Positions 10,988-21,940 of a DNA stretch of 64,000 bases are shown here, piece by piece. The DNA is from Desmodus rotundus (lineage: Eukaryota; Chordata; Mammalia; Chiroptera; Phyllostomidae), in assembly GCF_022682495.2 (NCBI RefSeq), contig NC_071395.1:57365242-57429241 (forward strand), given 5' to 3'. The position numbers and the translations under genes were made by a program. The notes below the pieces were generated by a model. It did not search any database, had not been told where the DNA came from, and worked only from the letters and a program-made list of their open reading frames with translations. The first letter of the stretch is position 1. Every line of letters starts with the position of its first letter.

Positions 10988-11247
10988 GACTTGACCAAGT
11001 GGCTCGGTTGGAGTGTCATCCCACACAGCAAAAGGTGTGGGTTTGATTCCCAGTCAAAGCACATATATACTTGGGTCGGGGATTCGATCCCTGGTCAGGG
11101 CGCATATGGGTGGCAATCAATTGATATTTCTCTCTCACATTGATGTTTCTCTCTTTCTGTCTCTCTGTCTCTCTCTGTGTCTGTCTGTCCCTTCCTCTGT
11201 CTCTAAAATCAATAAACATATCCTCAGGTGAGGATAATAAAAAAAAC
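10988..11247 (+). mobile_element. Bat tRNA-derived SINE, longer subtype
   Basis: Plus strand: a GGCTCGGTTGGAGTGTCATCCC head, then two successive tRNA-box-like segments (GGGTTTGATTCCCAGTCAAAGC and GGGGATTCGATCCCTGGTCAGGGC). A long CT-rich stretch, CAATAAACATATCCTCAGGTGAGGAT and an A tail follow. The repeated box and the ATCCTCAGGTGAGGAT hairpin end separate it from the two shorter SINEs nearby. A similar tail occurs at 23331-23371. Confidence 0.85.
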
Positions 11248-11328
11248 TGATTTCTGAATATTTATTTTGTATCCTGATACTTTAATGAATTTATTTATCA
11301 GTTCTAGTAGTTTTTTTTTGTGGAATCT

Positions 11329-11848
11329 GGGAAATTCACAATGTGAAAACTAAACAACACAGTGTCAAATAACCAACAAGTCAAAGAAAAATTAGAAAAT
11401 TTCTAATTTCTGAAAGAAATGAAAACTAAAACACAGCATACCCAAAGGTTATGGGATGCAACAGAAGCAGGGCTCAAAGGAAAATTTATAGCTGTCAACC
11501 TGTATATTATAAAAGAAGAAAGCTCTCAAATCAATAATGTAACTTACACCTTTACAAACTAGAAGAATAGAAACAAACAATACCTAATGCTAGCAGAAGA
11601 AAGCTAATAATACAGGTCAGCTCAGAGATAAACAAAATAGAGAAAAGAAAATAGGGAGAATCAACAAAGCCAAATATTGACACTGTAAAAAGATCAACAA
11701 AATTGACAAACATTCAGCTAGACTGACCAAGATAAAAAGAGAGTGACTTGAAAATTTAGTCTCAAACAACTAAAATCAGAAATGAAAGCAGGGTTATTAG
11801 CACTGAGCTTACAGAAATAAAAAAGGATTATAAGAGAACACTGTGAGA
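11329..11848 (+). mobile_element. Old L1 ORF2 fragment, right half
   Basis: This continues the sense L1 of 2761-3106. After the repeated GGGAAATTCACA-ATGTG sequence the plus strand shows L1 ORF2 linker text: a GGGATGCAACAGAAGCAGGGCTC phrase, GGAAAATTTATAGCTGT and an ACAAAATTGACAAAC region, with stops in all frames. It ends where a new L1 5' UTR begins at about 11849. Confidence 0.65.
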
Positions 11849-12715
11849 GAGTGGTGTCAGAGAAATGGCAGTGTAACAGATTCCCTAGGTCTCTCCCCTT
11901 GAAGTTTCAACACCTGAAACAGCTATAACTCAATATAGAATTCCCTCCTCAATGCCTAAGTATGCCTGAGAGATCCATGCACTAAAACATCTAAAGGTGG
12001 GCAAACAGAGCAGAAGGGGATGAGGCAAAAAGGGAGACAGGCTGATACAAGCCAGGGACATAGCCTAGCCGGAAGCTATGGAGGGCTCTGTTGAAGAGGG
12101 CAGGAAGCTGGTTGTGGCTGATATTCCCTTTATCAGGGAGGACCAAAGAGACTAGGTGGGCACTCCTGCAGGAGCCATGGCTGAGCTAAGAGACCTGGGC
12201 AACAACGCACAGGATGGGAGCATGGCCACAGTGGTCGGGCAGTGGGCATTTCAGACAGAGAAACAAAGCCATGGAGTGTGGCTGCCTCCCCTTAGCCTAC
12301 TCTAAGCTTCCCAGAGTGCTCCTCCCTTTGCCCTTGGTGTTGGGTTGCCAAGCACACTATCTTCCAGTCCCAGAACTAGTCCTACAGAATCACATTTCTC
12401 TCTGAGTGAAGGGTGCACCCTCTGACCAGTCCCAGAGTGGGGCATGGGGGAACCCTGCAGAGGATTGAGGTCACCATTACCAGGAGGGCAAAACAACAAA
12501 CAAACTGGTGGGTTCCCTCAGCCCATCCCCACCCTGACTAATTGCAGATACAATGACGGTAGGGAGAGGGGGGACACTGGAATTTCAGAGAGCTAAAAAA
12601 CTGCAATCCAGTGCCACCTACTGGAAAAGAATAGAAAGACCTCTTTGTATTAATCTCCTACAGAAGTGCCACTCACACATAGATGCCTAAACAGAGAAGG
12701 AATCCATCAAATACC

Positions 12716-13640
12716 ATGAATAATCAAGGTAGTGAGACAGCTCCAAAAAAAAAAAAGGAAAAAATATCCAGAAAACAAACTTAAAGACATAAAAATACGT
12801 GACATAAATGACAATTCAAGACTGCAGTCCTGAAAACACTCAATGAGATGTGAGAAAATACAGATAGGCAATTTAGTGAGCTCAGAAAAGAACTTAACAA
12901 ACAAAGTGAGTACTTCACCAAAGAGATTGAAACTTTTAAAAAAAGGACCAAACAGAAATTTTGTAGATGAAGAATTCAATTAGAGATCAAGAATGAATTA
13001 GTGAGCATCAGGAATACAGCAAACCAAATGGAAGAAATAATCAGTGATATTGAAAATAGAAATCTAGAAATGATTCAGAGGCAAAAAGAGAGAGAGAGAC
13101 TTGAGAATTTAAAAAAAAATGAAAGAACTTTACAAGAACTATCTGACTCCATCAAAAAGAGCAATATAAGAATAAAAGGCATACCAGAAGAAGAGAAGGA
13201 GAAGGGAATGGAAAGCCTATTCAAACAAACAGTGGATGAGAACTTCCCAAACCTACGGAAAGTAGATCCTTGAATCCAAGAAGCAAACAGAACACCTAGG
13301 TACCTCAATCCAAAGAGGTCTTCTCTAAAGCACATCATATTAAAACTGTCAAAAATTAATGAAAAATAAAAGATTCTCAAGGCAGCCGGGGGGAAAAAAG
13401 TAACCTATAAATGAAAGCCTATTAGGTTATCATCGGACTTAGCAGAAACTCTACATGCCAGAAAAGAGTGGAACCAAATATTCAAACTACTGAAAGAGAG
13501 AAATTACTAGCCAGAAATAATATATCCAACAAAGTTATCCTTTATTTATGAAGAAGTGAAGACTTCCAGACATTCAGAAGCTGAGGAAACTTATCCCCAG
13601 AAGACCTCCAATGCAGGAGGTTATTCTACCTGAAACAAAA
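12716..13640 (+). pseudogene. Broken L1 ORF1
   Basis: ATG at 12716 opens a basic start, then stops occur at about 12830 and 12985. A 90-codon open stretch (13001-13273) keeps a heptad-like Glu/Lys/Arg segment, the RRM start KSNIRIKGIPEEEKEKG and ENFPNLRK. Further stops and shifts follow, while LHARKEWNQIF-like and LSFIYE-like C-terminal traces can be followed to about 13640. It is not translatable as a whole. The longer 5' UTR and lower similarity to the ORF1 at 4054 mark it as older. Confidence 0.75.
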
Positions 13641-13989
13641 AACAAAAGGTCACAAATCTACAAGTAAGACCACCACCAAACTTAAAGTATAAACAGGGAT
13701 AATTTGTGACAACAAAACATAAAAGGGGCTGGAATAAAAGTTTCATTTTGCAAAGGAGGATGGAGATCAGATGCATTCAAAATAAAAAGGACTACTGTAT
13801 ACTTTCTTTTCATAAATCTAATGGTAAACAGACAAAAAAAAAAAACCCAAACTGAAACATATAGTGTAGAAAAAGAGGAAAGAAGTATGGAATACCACCA
13901 AACAAAAACAAAAGACAGGAACACAAAGGAAAAGAACCTATGGAGATGCAGAGGTAAAAATGATAAGATGGCTATAAAAATCCTCACAC

Positions 13990-15816
13990 ATCAATAATTA
14001 CCCTGAATTCACCAATAAAGAGGCACAAAGTAGTAGGTTGGATCAAAACACAAAACCCAACTATATGCTGCCTTCAGGAGACCCATCTAAGCTGCAAAAA
14101 CAAAGGTAGATTTAAAGTGAAAGGGGAGAAAATGATTCTCCAAGCAAATAACATCCATACAAAAGCAGGAGTACCATACTTATATGGCGAAATAGATTTC
14201 AAGATAAAAGAGGTAACAACAGAGAAACATGGACATTTTATAATAATAGAAGGGCACTACATCAAAAGAAATAATATATGTTTTCCAACTATACATGCAC
14301 CCAATCAGGGGGCACTGAAATATATAGAGCAACTACAAACAGAACTAAATGAAGAAATCGACAAACACAATAATAGTTGGGGACCTTAATACACCATTGA
14401 CAGCCCTGGACAGATCATCCAAACAGAAAATCAACAACAACAAAATATCACCCTTAAATGGCACATTATATATTTCAAATGGACATAACTGACATTTACA
14501 GAGCCTTTCATCCCAGAACATCAGATTATACATTCTTCTCCAGTGCACATGGAACATTCTCAAGGATAGGACATATATTGGGTCACAAAACTGGCCTTAA
14601 CAAATTCAAGAAGGTTGAAAGTGTACCAAGCACATTTTCTGACCACAATGTTTTGGAATTAAAAATCAACTGCCAAAAGGAAGTAATCCCCCCAAATATG
14701 TGGAGATTAAACAACCTACTACTAAAAAATGACTAGATCATAGGAGAAATAAAAGGTGATATCAAAAGATATAGAGAAAAATGAGAATGACAACATGACA
14801 TGTCAAAACTTCTGGGATGCGCCTTGGCTGCTGTGGCTCAGTGGACTGAGCACTGGCCAGTGAAATGGAAGGTCATGGGTTTGATTCCCAGTCAAGGCAC
14901 ATGCCTGGGTTTCAGGCTGGGTCCCCAGTTGTCGGGGGTGTGGGAGGCAGCCAATTGATGTTTCTCTCAGCCCATGTTTCTCTCTCCCTTTCCTTCTCTC
15001 TAAAAATAAAAAAATAAAATCATTTAAGAAAACTGGGGTGCAGTGAAAGCAGTAATGAGAGGGAATGTTATGTCATGACAGGCCTATCTCAAGAAACAAA
15101 AAAAATCCCAAGTAAACAGCTTAACATCACATCTAAAGAACTAGAAAAAAAGAACAAAGTAACCCAATGTCAGAACAGAGAAAATACTAAAAATTAGAGC
15201 AGAATTGAATAATATAGAGAACAAGAAGACTATACAAAAAAAAAAATACAATGAAGAGCTAGTTCTTTGAAAAGATAATAACATTGACAAACTCCTGGCT
15301 AGAATCACTAAGGAAAAAAGGTAAAAGACTCATATAAACAAAATCAGAAATGAAAGAGGAGAAGTTACCACAACATCATAGATATACAAAGGATCATACT
15401 GGAATACTATGAAAGACTATACACCATGAAATTTAATAACCTAGAAAACATGGATAAGTTCCTAGAAACATGTAACCTCCCTAGAATAAATCATGAAGAA
15501 ATGGAAAATCTAAATAGACTGAAATGCAAAATCTAAGCAGTGATGAAACTGAAAGAACCATCAAAATCTCCCCCCAAAATAAAAGTGCAGGACCAGATGT
15601 CTTCACTAGTAAATTCTACCAAAAAATCAAAGATTTGATATCTTTCCTTCTCAAACTCTTCCCAAAAACTGAAGAAGCAATACTTCCTAATATATTTTAT
15701 GAGGCCAACATAATCCTGTTACCAAAATCTGGCAAGAATAACGCTAGAAAATAGAACTACAGACTAATATCTTTGATGAATACAAATACAAAAATACTAG
15801 CAAATTGAATACAACA
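13990..15816 (+). pseudogene. Broken L1 ORF2 (endonuclease to RT)
   Basis: Endonuclease traces come first: CCLQETHL at about 14070-14092, NKEG-like text at 14120-14390, and IGHILGHKTGLNKF plus FSDHN at 14560-14650. RT traces follow, including [12 protein letters not shown] at about 15580-15620 and [13 protein letters not shown]. Stops and frameshifts separate these open pieces. The SINE at 14822-15024 breaks the linker. The reading ends in RT at about 15810. Confidence 0.75.
14822..15024 (+). mobile_element. Ves-type tRNA-derived SINE
   Basis: Head TGGCTGCTGTGGCTCAGTGG, box B-like GGGTTTGATTCCCAGTCAAGGC, CACATGCCTGGGTTTC, then TGATGTTTCTCTC, a CT-rich run and an A-rich tail. It is flanked by AAAACTTCTGGGATGC on the left and AAAACTGGGGTGC on the right, an approximate target-site duplication. 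Confidence 0.88.
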
Positions 15817-18412
15817 AAAAATTCAAGAAGATGGAAGACTCCCAAACTCTATGAAGCCAGCATCATCCTAATCCTAAAACCAGATAAAGACACAACGAAG
15901 AAAGAAAACTTCAGGCCAATATCACTGATGAACATACATGCTAAAATTCTCAACAAAATATTGGCAAACCGCATCCAGCAATACATTAAAAAGATCATCC
16001 ACCATGACCAAGTGGGATTCATCCCAGGGATGGAAGGATGGTACAATATTCACAAATCAATAAACATAATACACCACATAAACAAAAGCAAAGACAAAAA
16101 CCACTTGATAATATCAACAGATGTGGAAAAAGCATGTGATAAGGTACTGCACCCATTTCTGGTAAAAACATTCAGCAAGGTGGAATAGAGGGAGCATTCT
16201 TCAACATAACAAAGGCCATATATGAGAGACCTACAGTCAACATCATACTCAATGGACAAAAACTTAGAGCTTTCCCACTAAGATCACGAACGAGACACGG
16301 ATGCCCTCTCTCACCACTCCTATTCAACATAGTATTGGAAGTCCTAGCCACAGCAATCAGACAAGAAAAAGAAATAAAAGGCATCCAAATTGGAAAGGAG
16401 GAAATGAAACTGTCACTGTTTGCAGACGACATGATAGTGTACATGGAAAACCCTATAGACTCCACTCAAAAACTACTCGACCTAATAAATGAATTTGGCA
16501 AAACAGCTGGATACAAAGTCAATACTCAGAAATCAAAGGCATTCCTCTATACTAACAATGAAACAGCAGAAACAGAAATCAGGAAAAAAAAATCCCATTT
16601 GATATAGCAACAAGAAAAATGAAGTACCTAGGAATCAACCTAACCAAGGAGGTAAAAGACTTGTACTCAGAAAACTACACAACAGTGAAGAAAGAAATTA
16701 AGGAAGATACAAACAAATGGAAGCATGTACCATGCTCATGGATTGGAAGAATTAACATCATCAAAATGGCCATACTACCCAAAGCAATTTACAGATTCAA
16801 TGCAATCCCTATTAGAGTACCCATGACATATTTCACAGATATAGAACAAACACTTCAGAAATTCATATGGAACCATAAATGACTCTGAATAGCTGCAGCA
16901 ATTTTGAGAAAGAAGAACAAAGCAGGAGGGATCACAATACCTGATATCAGACTGTATTACAAAGCCACTGTAATCAAAACAGCCTGGTACTGGCATAAAA
17001 ACAGGCACCTAGACCAATGGAACAGAACAGAGAGCCCAGAAATAAACTCAAGTCTTTACGGTCAATTAATATTTGACATAGGAGGCAGGAGCATAAAATG
17101 GAGCAAAAACAGCCTCTTCAACAGATGGTGTTGGGAGATCTGGACAGCTACATGCAAAAAAATGAAACTCGATCACCAAACTCACGCCATACACGAAAAT
17201 AAACTCAAGATGGATAAAAGACTTAAATATAAGTTGTAACACCATAAAAGTCCTTGAGGAAAACATTGGCAGGAAAATCTCAGACATTCCACGCAGCAAC
17301 ATCCTCACAGACATGTCCCCTAAAGCAAGGGACATAAAGGAAAGAATAAACAAATGGGCCCTCATCAAAATAAAAAGCTTCTTCATGGCTAAAGAAAACA
17401 GCATTAAAATGAAAAGAGAACCAACAGTATGGGAAAACATATTTGCCAATGATACCTCAGACAAGGGCCTGATCTCCAAAATATATAAAGAACTCACATG
17501 ACTCCACTCCAGGAAGACAAACAACCCAATGAAAAAATGGGCAAAGGACTTGAACAGACACTTCTCCAAGGAGGACATACAGAGGGCCCAGAGACATATG
17601 AAAAGATGCTCAGCATCACTAGCCATCAGAGAGATGCAAATTAAAACCACAATGAGGTACCATCTCACACCAGTCAGAGTGGCCAACAGAAACAAATCCA
17701 CAAACAAATGTTGGAGAGGATGCGGAGAAAAGGGAACCCTAGTGCACTGTTGGTGGGAATGCAGACTGGTGAGGCCACTGTGGAAAACAATATGGAATTT
17801 CCTCAGAAAACTAAAAATGGAACTGCCCTTTGACCCAGCAATTTCACTGCTGGGATTATACCCTAAGAACCCTGAAACACCAATCCAAAAGAACCTGTGC
17901 ACCCCAATGTTCATAGCAGCACAATTTACAATAGCCAAGTACTGGAAGCAACCTAAGGGCCCACCAGCAAACGAGTGGATCCAAAAACTATAGTATATTT
18001 ACACAATGGAATTCTATGCAGCAGAGAGAAAGAAGGAGCTTATACCCTTTGCAACAGCATGGATGAAACTGGAGAGCATTATGCTAAGTGAAATAAGCCA
18101 GGCAGTGAGGGACAAATACCATATGATCTCACCCTTAACTGGAACATAATCAATAGAAGAAAAAAGCAAACAAAATACAACCAGAGACATTGAGGTTGGG
18201 AACAGTCTAGCAGTGGCCAGGTGGGAGTTGGGTGGGGACAGTGGGAAGAGGAGATTGCAGGAACTATTATAAAGGACACATGGACAAAATCGGGGGGGAG
18301 GGTGGAGGTGGGGGAGGGAGGTGGGTTCAGCTGGGGTGGGGGGGAGGGATGGGGAGAAAAGGCGTACAACTGTAATTAAATAACAATAAAAATTAAAAAA
18401 AAACCCTGAACC
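15817..18412 (+). mobile_element. 5'-truncated young L1 (copy A)
   Basis: From GATGGAAGACTCCCAAACTC onward this follows the intact L1 from its position about 6533 to the 3' UTR, with high identity. It covers RT to the C-terminus of ORF2. Disabling changes include a short deletion near 15849, an A-run expansion at about 16583, TGA at about 16884, a +1 shift near 17180 and TAG near 17991. The FADD motif and CCHC region are still readable in pieces. The 3' UTR has the usual G-rich block and CAATAAAAATT. It is followed without a gap by HAL1-type 3' UTR (18413-18745). A clear target-site duplication was not found. Confidence 0.88.
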
Positions 18413-18745
18413 TAAAAAACCAAAAACAATTAACGAACTAAGCAAACAACTAGAACAAGAACAGATTCACAGAAATAGAGATCATATGGAGGGTTATGAG
18501 TGCAGAGGGGGCAGGAGATAATGGGGGAAAAGGTACATGGAATAAGAAGCATAGATGGTAAGTACAAAATAGACAGGGAGAGGTATGGGAAATGGAGAAG
18601 CCAAAGAACTTACATGTATAACCCATGGACATGAACTAAAGTGGGGCATGATGGTGGGAAGTGGTGATCAGGGCAGAAGGGAATAAAGGGGAGACAAAAT
18701 TGGAAAAACTGTAATAGCATAATCAATAAAATATATATTTTTTAT
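18413..18745 (+). mobile_element. HAL1-type 3' UTR fused behind L1 copy A
   Basis: This is sequence from CCTGAACCTAAAAAACC through GAACTAAGCAAACAACTAGAAC, CATATGGAGGGTTATGAG, CCAAAGAACTTACATGTA, GGACATGAACTAAAG to GTAATAGCATAATCAATAAA. The same 3' UTR follows ORF1 in the two HAL1 copies (reverse of 26782-27181 and 49579-50009). Only the last 330 bp of HAL1 are present. The identical order and nearly identical join recur at 21598-21940. Confidence 0.75.
18723..18736 (+). repeat. Target-site duplication, left copy
   Basis: TCAATAAAATATAT precedes the antisense L1 end and is repeated at 18936-18949. Confidence 0.75.
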
Positions 18746-18935
18746 TTTTTAAAAATTTTATTGTTGTTCAAGTACATTTCTCTGCCTTTTCTCCCCACCC
18801 CAGCCCAACCCCAAGCCCTCTCCACCCCCTCCAGCCCGTTATTGTCCATCTGTCCTTTATCATTGTTCTACAAACCTTTTACCCTTTCCCCTGAAATTCC
18901 CTCCCCTCGCCCTTCTGGTCACTGTCAGCCTGTTC
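18737..18935 (-). mobile_element. Short antisense L1 3' end
   Basis: Reversed, it ends with GGAGGGGGTGGAGAGGGCTTGG, GGGGTGGGGAGAAAAGGCAG, AACAACAATAAAATT and an A-rich tail, the pattern of bat L1 3' ends. Only about 190 bp is present. It sits in the HAL1-type tail of copy A and is bounded by a 14-bp duplication, so it is the later event. Confidence 0.75.
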
Positions 18936-18949
18936 TCAATAAAATATAT
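18936..18949 (+). repeat. Target-site duplication, right copy
   Basis: Second TCAATAAAATATAT, matching 18723-18736. Confidence 0.75.
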
Positions 18950-18964
18950 TTTAAAAAATTTAAA

Positions 18965-19372
18965 AAAATCTTTTGTGAAAAGAGAGGAAATACTTTCCAA
19001 CTCATTTTATAATACTACAATAACCTAAATACTAATACTAGACAAGAAAATTAAGAGAAAAGTAAATTATAGGCCAATCTACACCTGAACACAGATACAG
19101 AACCTCCTATGTGAAATGCCAACAAACTGAATCCAAATATATTGTATATAAAAATATAGTTTGTATCAAAGTTGTAATGTTCAAGAGACTCAGTGTTGAT
19201 CTAACAATAGAAAGTCTATGAGTGAATTCTACACATTAATAGGTAAGAGGGGAGACCAGCAGATGATATTGTCAATAGATGCAGAAAAATAGTCAAATAA
19301 AATTAAAAAGTCACTCAAGAATTAAAAAGAAAGAAAACTCTTGGCAAATTAGGAGTAGAGGGGTATGTGCTA
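18965..19372 (+). mobile_element. Old L1 ORF2 debris (RT region)
   Basis: AT-rich sequence with traces of early RT: GAGAGGAAATACTTTCCAACTCATTTTAT, then ATTATAGGCCAATCT, then GTCAATAGATGCAGAAAAATAGTC (the SIDAEK region). Many stops. It overlaps in content with 15660-15810, so it is a different element from the L1 at 11849-15816. Confidence 0.6.
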
Positions 19373-19467
19373 ACCAAGTGTTCCCCTAGAGGGTTGGATG
19401 GCAGAGGTGGCCCCTAGCCAGGCAGAGACAAGATCAGACACCATGCTGCCCCCAAGAATTATTGTCC
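19373..19467 (+). other. Short segment of unknown origin at the L1 copy B junction
   Basis: About 95 bp, GC-richer than both sides, between old L1 debris and the 5' truncation point of copy B. It resembles no L1 part I know. It contains an ATG at 19398 that reads in frame into the RT of copy B. Confidence 0.5.
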
Positions 19468-20081
19468 TGGACAGATCAGGAACAAGACAAGGATGCCCTC
19501 TCTCACCACTCCTATTCAACATAGTATTGGAAGTCCTAGCCACAGCAATCAGACAAGAAAAAGAAATAAAAGGCATCCAAATTGGAAAGGAGGAAATGAA
19601 ACTGTCACTGTTTGCAGATGACATGATACTGTACATGGAAAATCCTATAGACTCCACCAAAAAACTACTCGACCTAATAAATGAATTTGGCAAAACAGCT
19701 GGATACAAAGTCAATACTCAGAAATCAAAGGCATTCCTCTATACTAACAATGAAACAGCAGAAACAGAAATCAGGAAAAAAAAAATCCCATTTGATATAG
19801 CAACAAGAAAAATGAAGTACCTAGGAATCAACCTAACCAAGGAGGTAAAAGACTTGTACTCAGAAAACTACACAACACTGAAGAAAGAAATTAAGGAAGA
19901 TACAAACAAATGGAAGCATGTACCATGCTCATGGATTGGAAGAATTAACATCATCAAAATGGCCATACTACCCAAAGCAATTTACAGATTCAATGCAATC
20001 CCTATTAGAGTACCCATGACATATTTCACAGATATAGAACAAACACTTCAGAAATTCATATGGAACCATAAACGACTCTGA
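19398..20081 (+). pseudogene. Chimeric ORF: unknown leader fused to L1 RT core
   Basis: A 227-codon open frame. The first 25 or so residues come from the unknown segment 19373-19467. The rest is the L1 RT palm from [12 protein letters not shown] through FADD to the thumb (WNHKRL), ending at the shared TGA. It has no promoter evidence and lacks endonuclease and C-terminal parts. It is most likely a chance in-frame join in a dead copy. Confidence 0.5.
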
Positions 20082-21597
20082 ATAGCTGCAGCAATTTTGA
20101 GAAAGAAGAACAAAGCAGGAGGGATCACAATACCTGATATCAAACTGTATTACAAAGCCACTGTAATCAAAACAGCCTGGTACTGGCATAAAAACAGGCA
20201 CCTAGACCAATGGAACAGAACAGAGAGCCCAGAAATAAACCAAAGTCTCTACAGTCAATTAATATTTGACAAAGGAGGCAGGAGCATAAAATGGAGCAAA
20301 AACAGCCTCTTCAACAGATGGTGTTGGGAGATCTGGACAGCTACATGCAAAAAAATGAAACTCGATCACCAAACTCACGCCATACACAAAAATAAACTCA
20401 AGATGGATAAAAGACTTAAATATAAGTTGTAACACCATAAAAGTCCTTGAGGAAAATATTGGCAGGAAAATCTCAGACATTCCACGCAGCAACACGTCCT
20501 CACAGACACGTCCCCTAAAGCAAGGGACATAAAGGAAAGAATGAACAAATGGGACCTCATCAAAATACGAAGCTTCTGCATGGCTAAAGAAAACAGCATT
20601 AAAATGAAAAGAGAACCAACAGTATGGGAAAACATATTTGCCAATGATACCTCAGACAAGGGCCTGATCTCCAAAATATATAAAGAACTCACACGGCTCC
20701 ACTCCAGGAAGACAAACAACCCAATGAAAAAATGGGCAAAGGACTTGAACAGACACTTCTCCAAGGAAGACATACAGAGGGCCCAGAGACATATGAAAAG
20801 ATGCTCAGCATCACTAGCCATCAGAGAGATGCAAATTAAAACCACAATGAGGTACCATCTCACACCAGTCAGAGTGGCCAACATAAACAAATCCACAAAC
20901 AAATGGTGGAGAGGATGCAGAGAAAAGGGAACCCTCGTGCACTGTTGGTGGGAATGCCAACTGGTGGGGCCACTGTGGAAAACAGTATGGAATTTCCTCA
21001 GAAAACTAAAAATGGAACTGCCCTTTGACCCAGCAATTTCACTGCTGGGATTATACCCTAAGAACCCTGAAACACCAATCCAAAAGAACCTGTGCACCCC
21101 AATGTTCATAGCAGCACAATTTACAATAGCCAAGTACTGGAAGCAACCGAAGTGTCCGTCAGCAAATGAGTGGATGAAAAAACTATGGTACATTTACACA
21201 ATGGAATTCTACGCAGCAGCGAAAAAGAAGGAGCTTATACCCTTTACAACAGTATGGATGGAACTGGAGAGCATTATGCTAAGTGAAATAAGCCAGGCGG
21301 TGAGGGACAAATACCATATGATCTCATCTTTAACTAGAACATAATCAACAAAAGAAAAAAGCAAACAAAATATAACCAGAGACATTGAAGTTAGGAACAA
21401 TCTAACAATAGCCAGAGGGGAGTGGGGAGGGGATAGTGGGGAGAGAGGTTTTCAGGAACTACTATAAAGGACACATGGACAAAATCAAGGGGGAGGAGGG
21501 AGGTGGGTTTGGCTGGGGTGGGGTGGAGGGGTGGGGAGAAAATGCAGACAACTGTAATTCAACAACAATATAAATAAATAAATAAATAAACAAACAA
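19468..21597 (+). mobile_element. 5'-truncated young L1 (copy B)
   Basis: Begins at AGATCAGGAACAAGACAAGG, inside RT, and follows the intact L1 from about 6989 to the 3' UTR. FADD is present at about 19615-19626. It shares with copy A the A-run expansion (about 19778-19788), the TGA in place of CGA after the WNHKRL text (about 20079) and the +1 shift near 20372. It then has its own differences, including a two-base gain near 20494. The final open stretch (20541-21344) contains the [20 protein letters not shown] region, where the first CCHC cysteine is Trp. The L1 tail is followed by HAL1-type 3' UTR as in copy A. Confidence 0.88.
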
Positions 21598-21940
21598 ACA
21601 ACTCAACATAAAAACAAAAATGAACTAAGCAAACAACTAGAACAGGAACATAATCACAGAAATGGAGATCACATGGAGGGTTATCAGTGGGGAAGGGGAG
21701 TGGGGAGAATGGGGGAAAAGGTACAGGGAATAGGAAGCACAAATGGTAGGTACAGAATATACAGGAAGAGGTTAAGAATAGTTTAGGAAATAAAGAAGTC
21801 AAAGAACTTAGATGTACGACCTATGGGCATGAACTAAGGGGGGTGGGGGAATGCTGGTGAGAGAGGGGGTGCAGGGTGGAGGGGAATAACGGGGAGAAAA
21901 AAGAGACAACTGTAATAGCATAATCAATAAGATATATTAA
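21598..21940 (+). mobile_element. HAL1-type 3' UTR fused behind L1 copy B
   Basis: After an (AAAT)n/(CAAA)n tail the sequence reads CTCAACATAAAAACAAAAATGAACTAAGCAAACAACTAGAAC and goes on to GGAGGGTTATCAGTGG, CCAAAGAACTTAGATGTA, GGGCATGAACTAAG and GTAATAGCATAATCAATAAG. It starts at almost the same HAL1 position as the tail behind copy A (18413). Old L1 debris follows at 21950. Confidence 0.75.

Larger units (their letters stand above)
9142..11328 (-). mobile_element. Old antisense L1, continuation into ORF2
   Basis: This continues the element begun at 3107. Reversed, it gives the end of ORF2 (CCHC region near 9240-9360) and then RT and earlier ORF2 text down to about 11328, with many stops. 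Three SINEs (9535-9757, 10553-10770, 10988-11247) interrupt it. The right edge carries GGGAAATTCACA again (11329), matching 3071. The whole block 3107-11328 therefore looks like one insertion into an older sense L1. Confidence 0.75.
11849..15816 (+). mobile_element. Older L1, 5' UTR to mid ORF2, decayed
   Basis: A second sense L1. It opens with GTCAGAGAAATGGCAGTGTAAC, a decayed relative of the GATGGCGGC start, followed by about 860 bp of 5' UTR-like sequence. Broken ORF1 lies at 12716-13640 and broken ORF2 from about 13990. It stops at about 15816 in the RT domain, where a younger truncated L1 (15817-18412) joins. I could not find its own 3' end with certainty; the debris after 18.9 kb overlaps its sequence content and so is probably another element. 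A Ves SINE sits inside ORF2 at 14822-15024. Confidence 0.75.

Noticed and set aside
15660..19372. Reading 18965-19372 as the continuation of the L1 at 11849-15816
   Set aside because: Its content repeats the RT segment already present before 15816, so it must come from another element.
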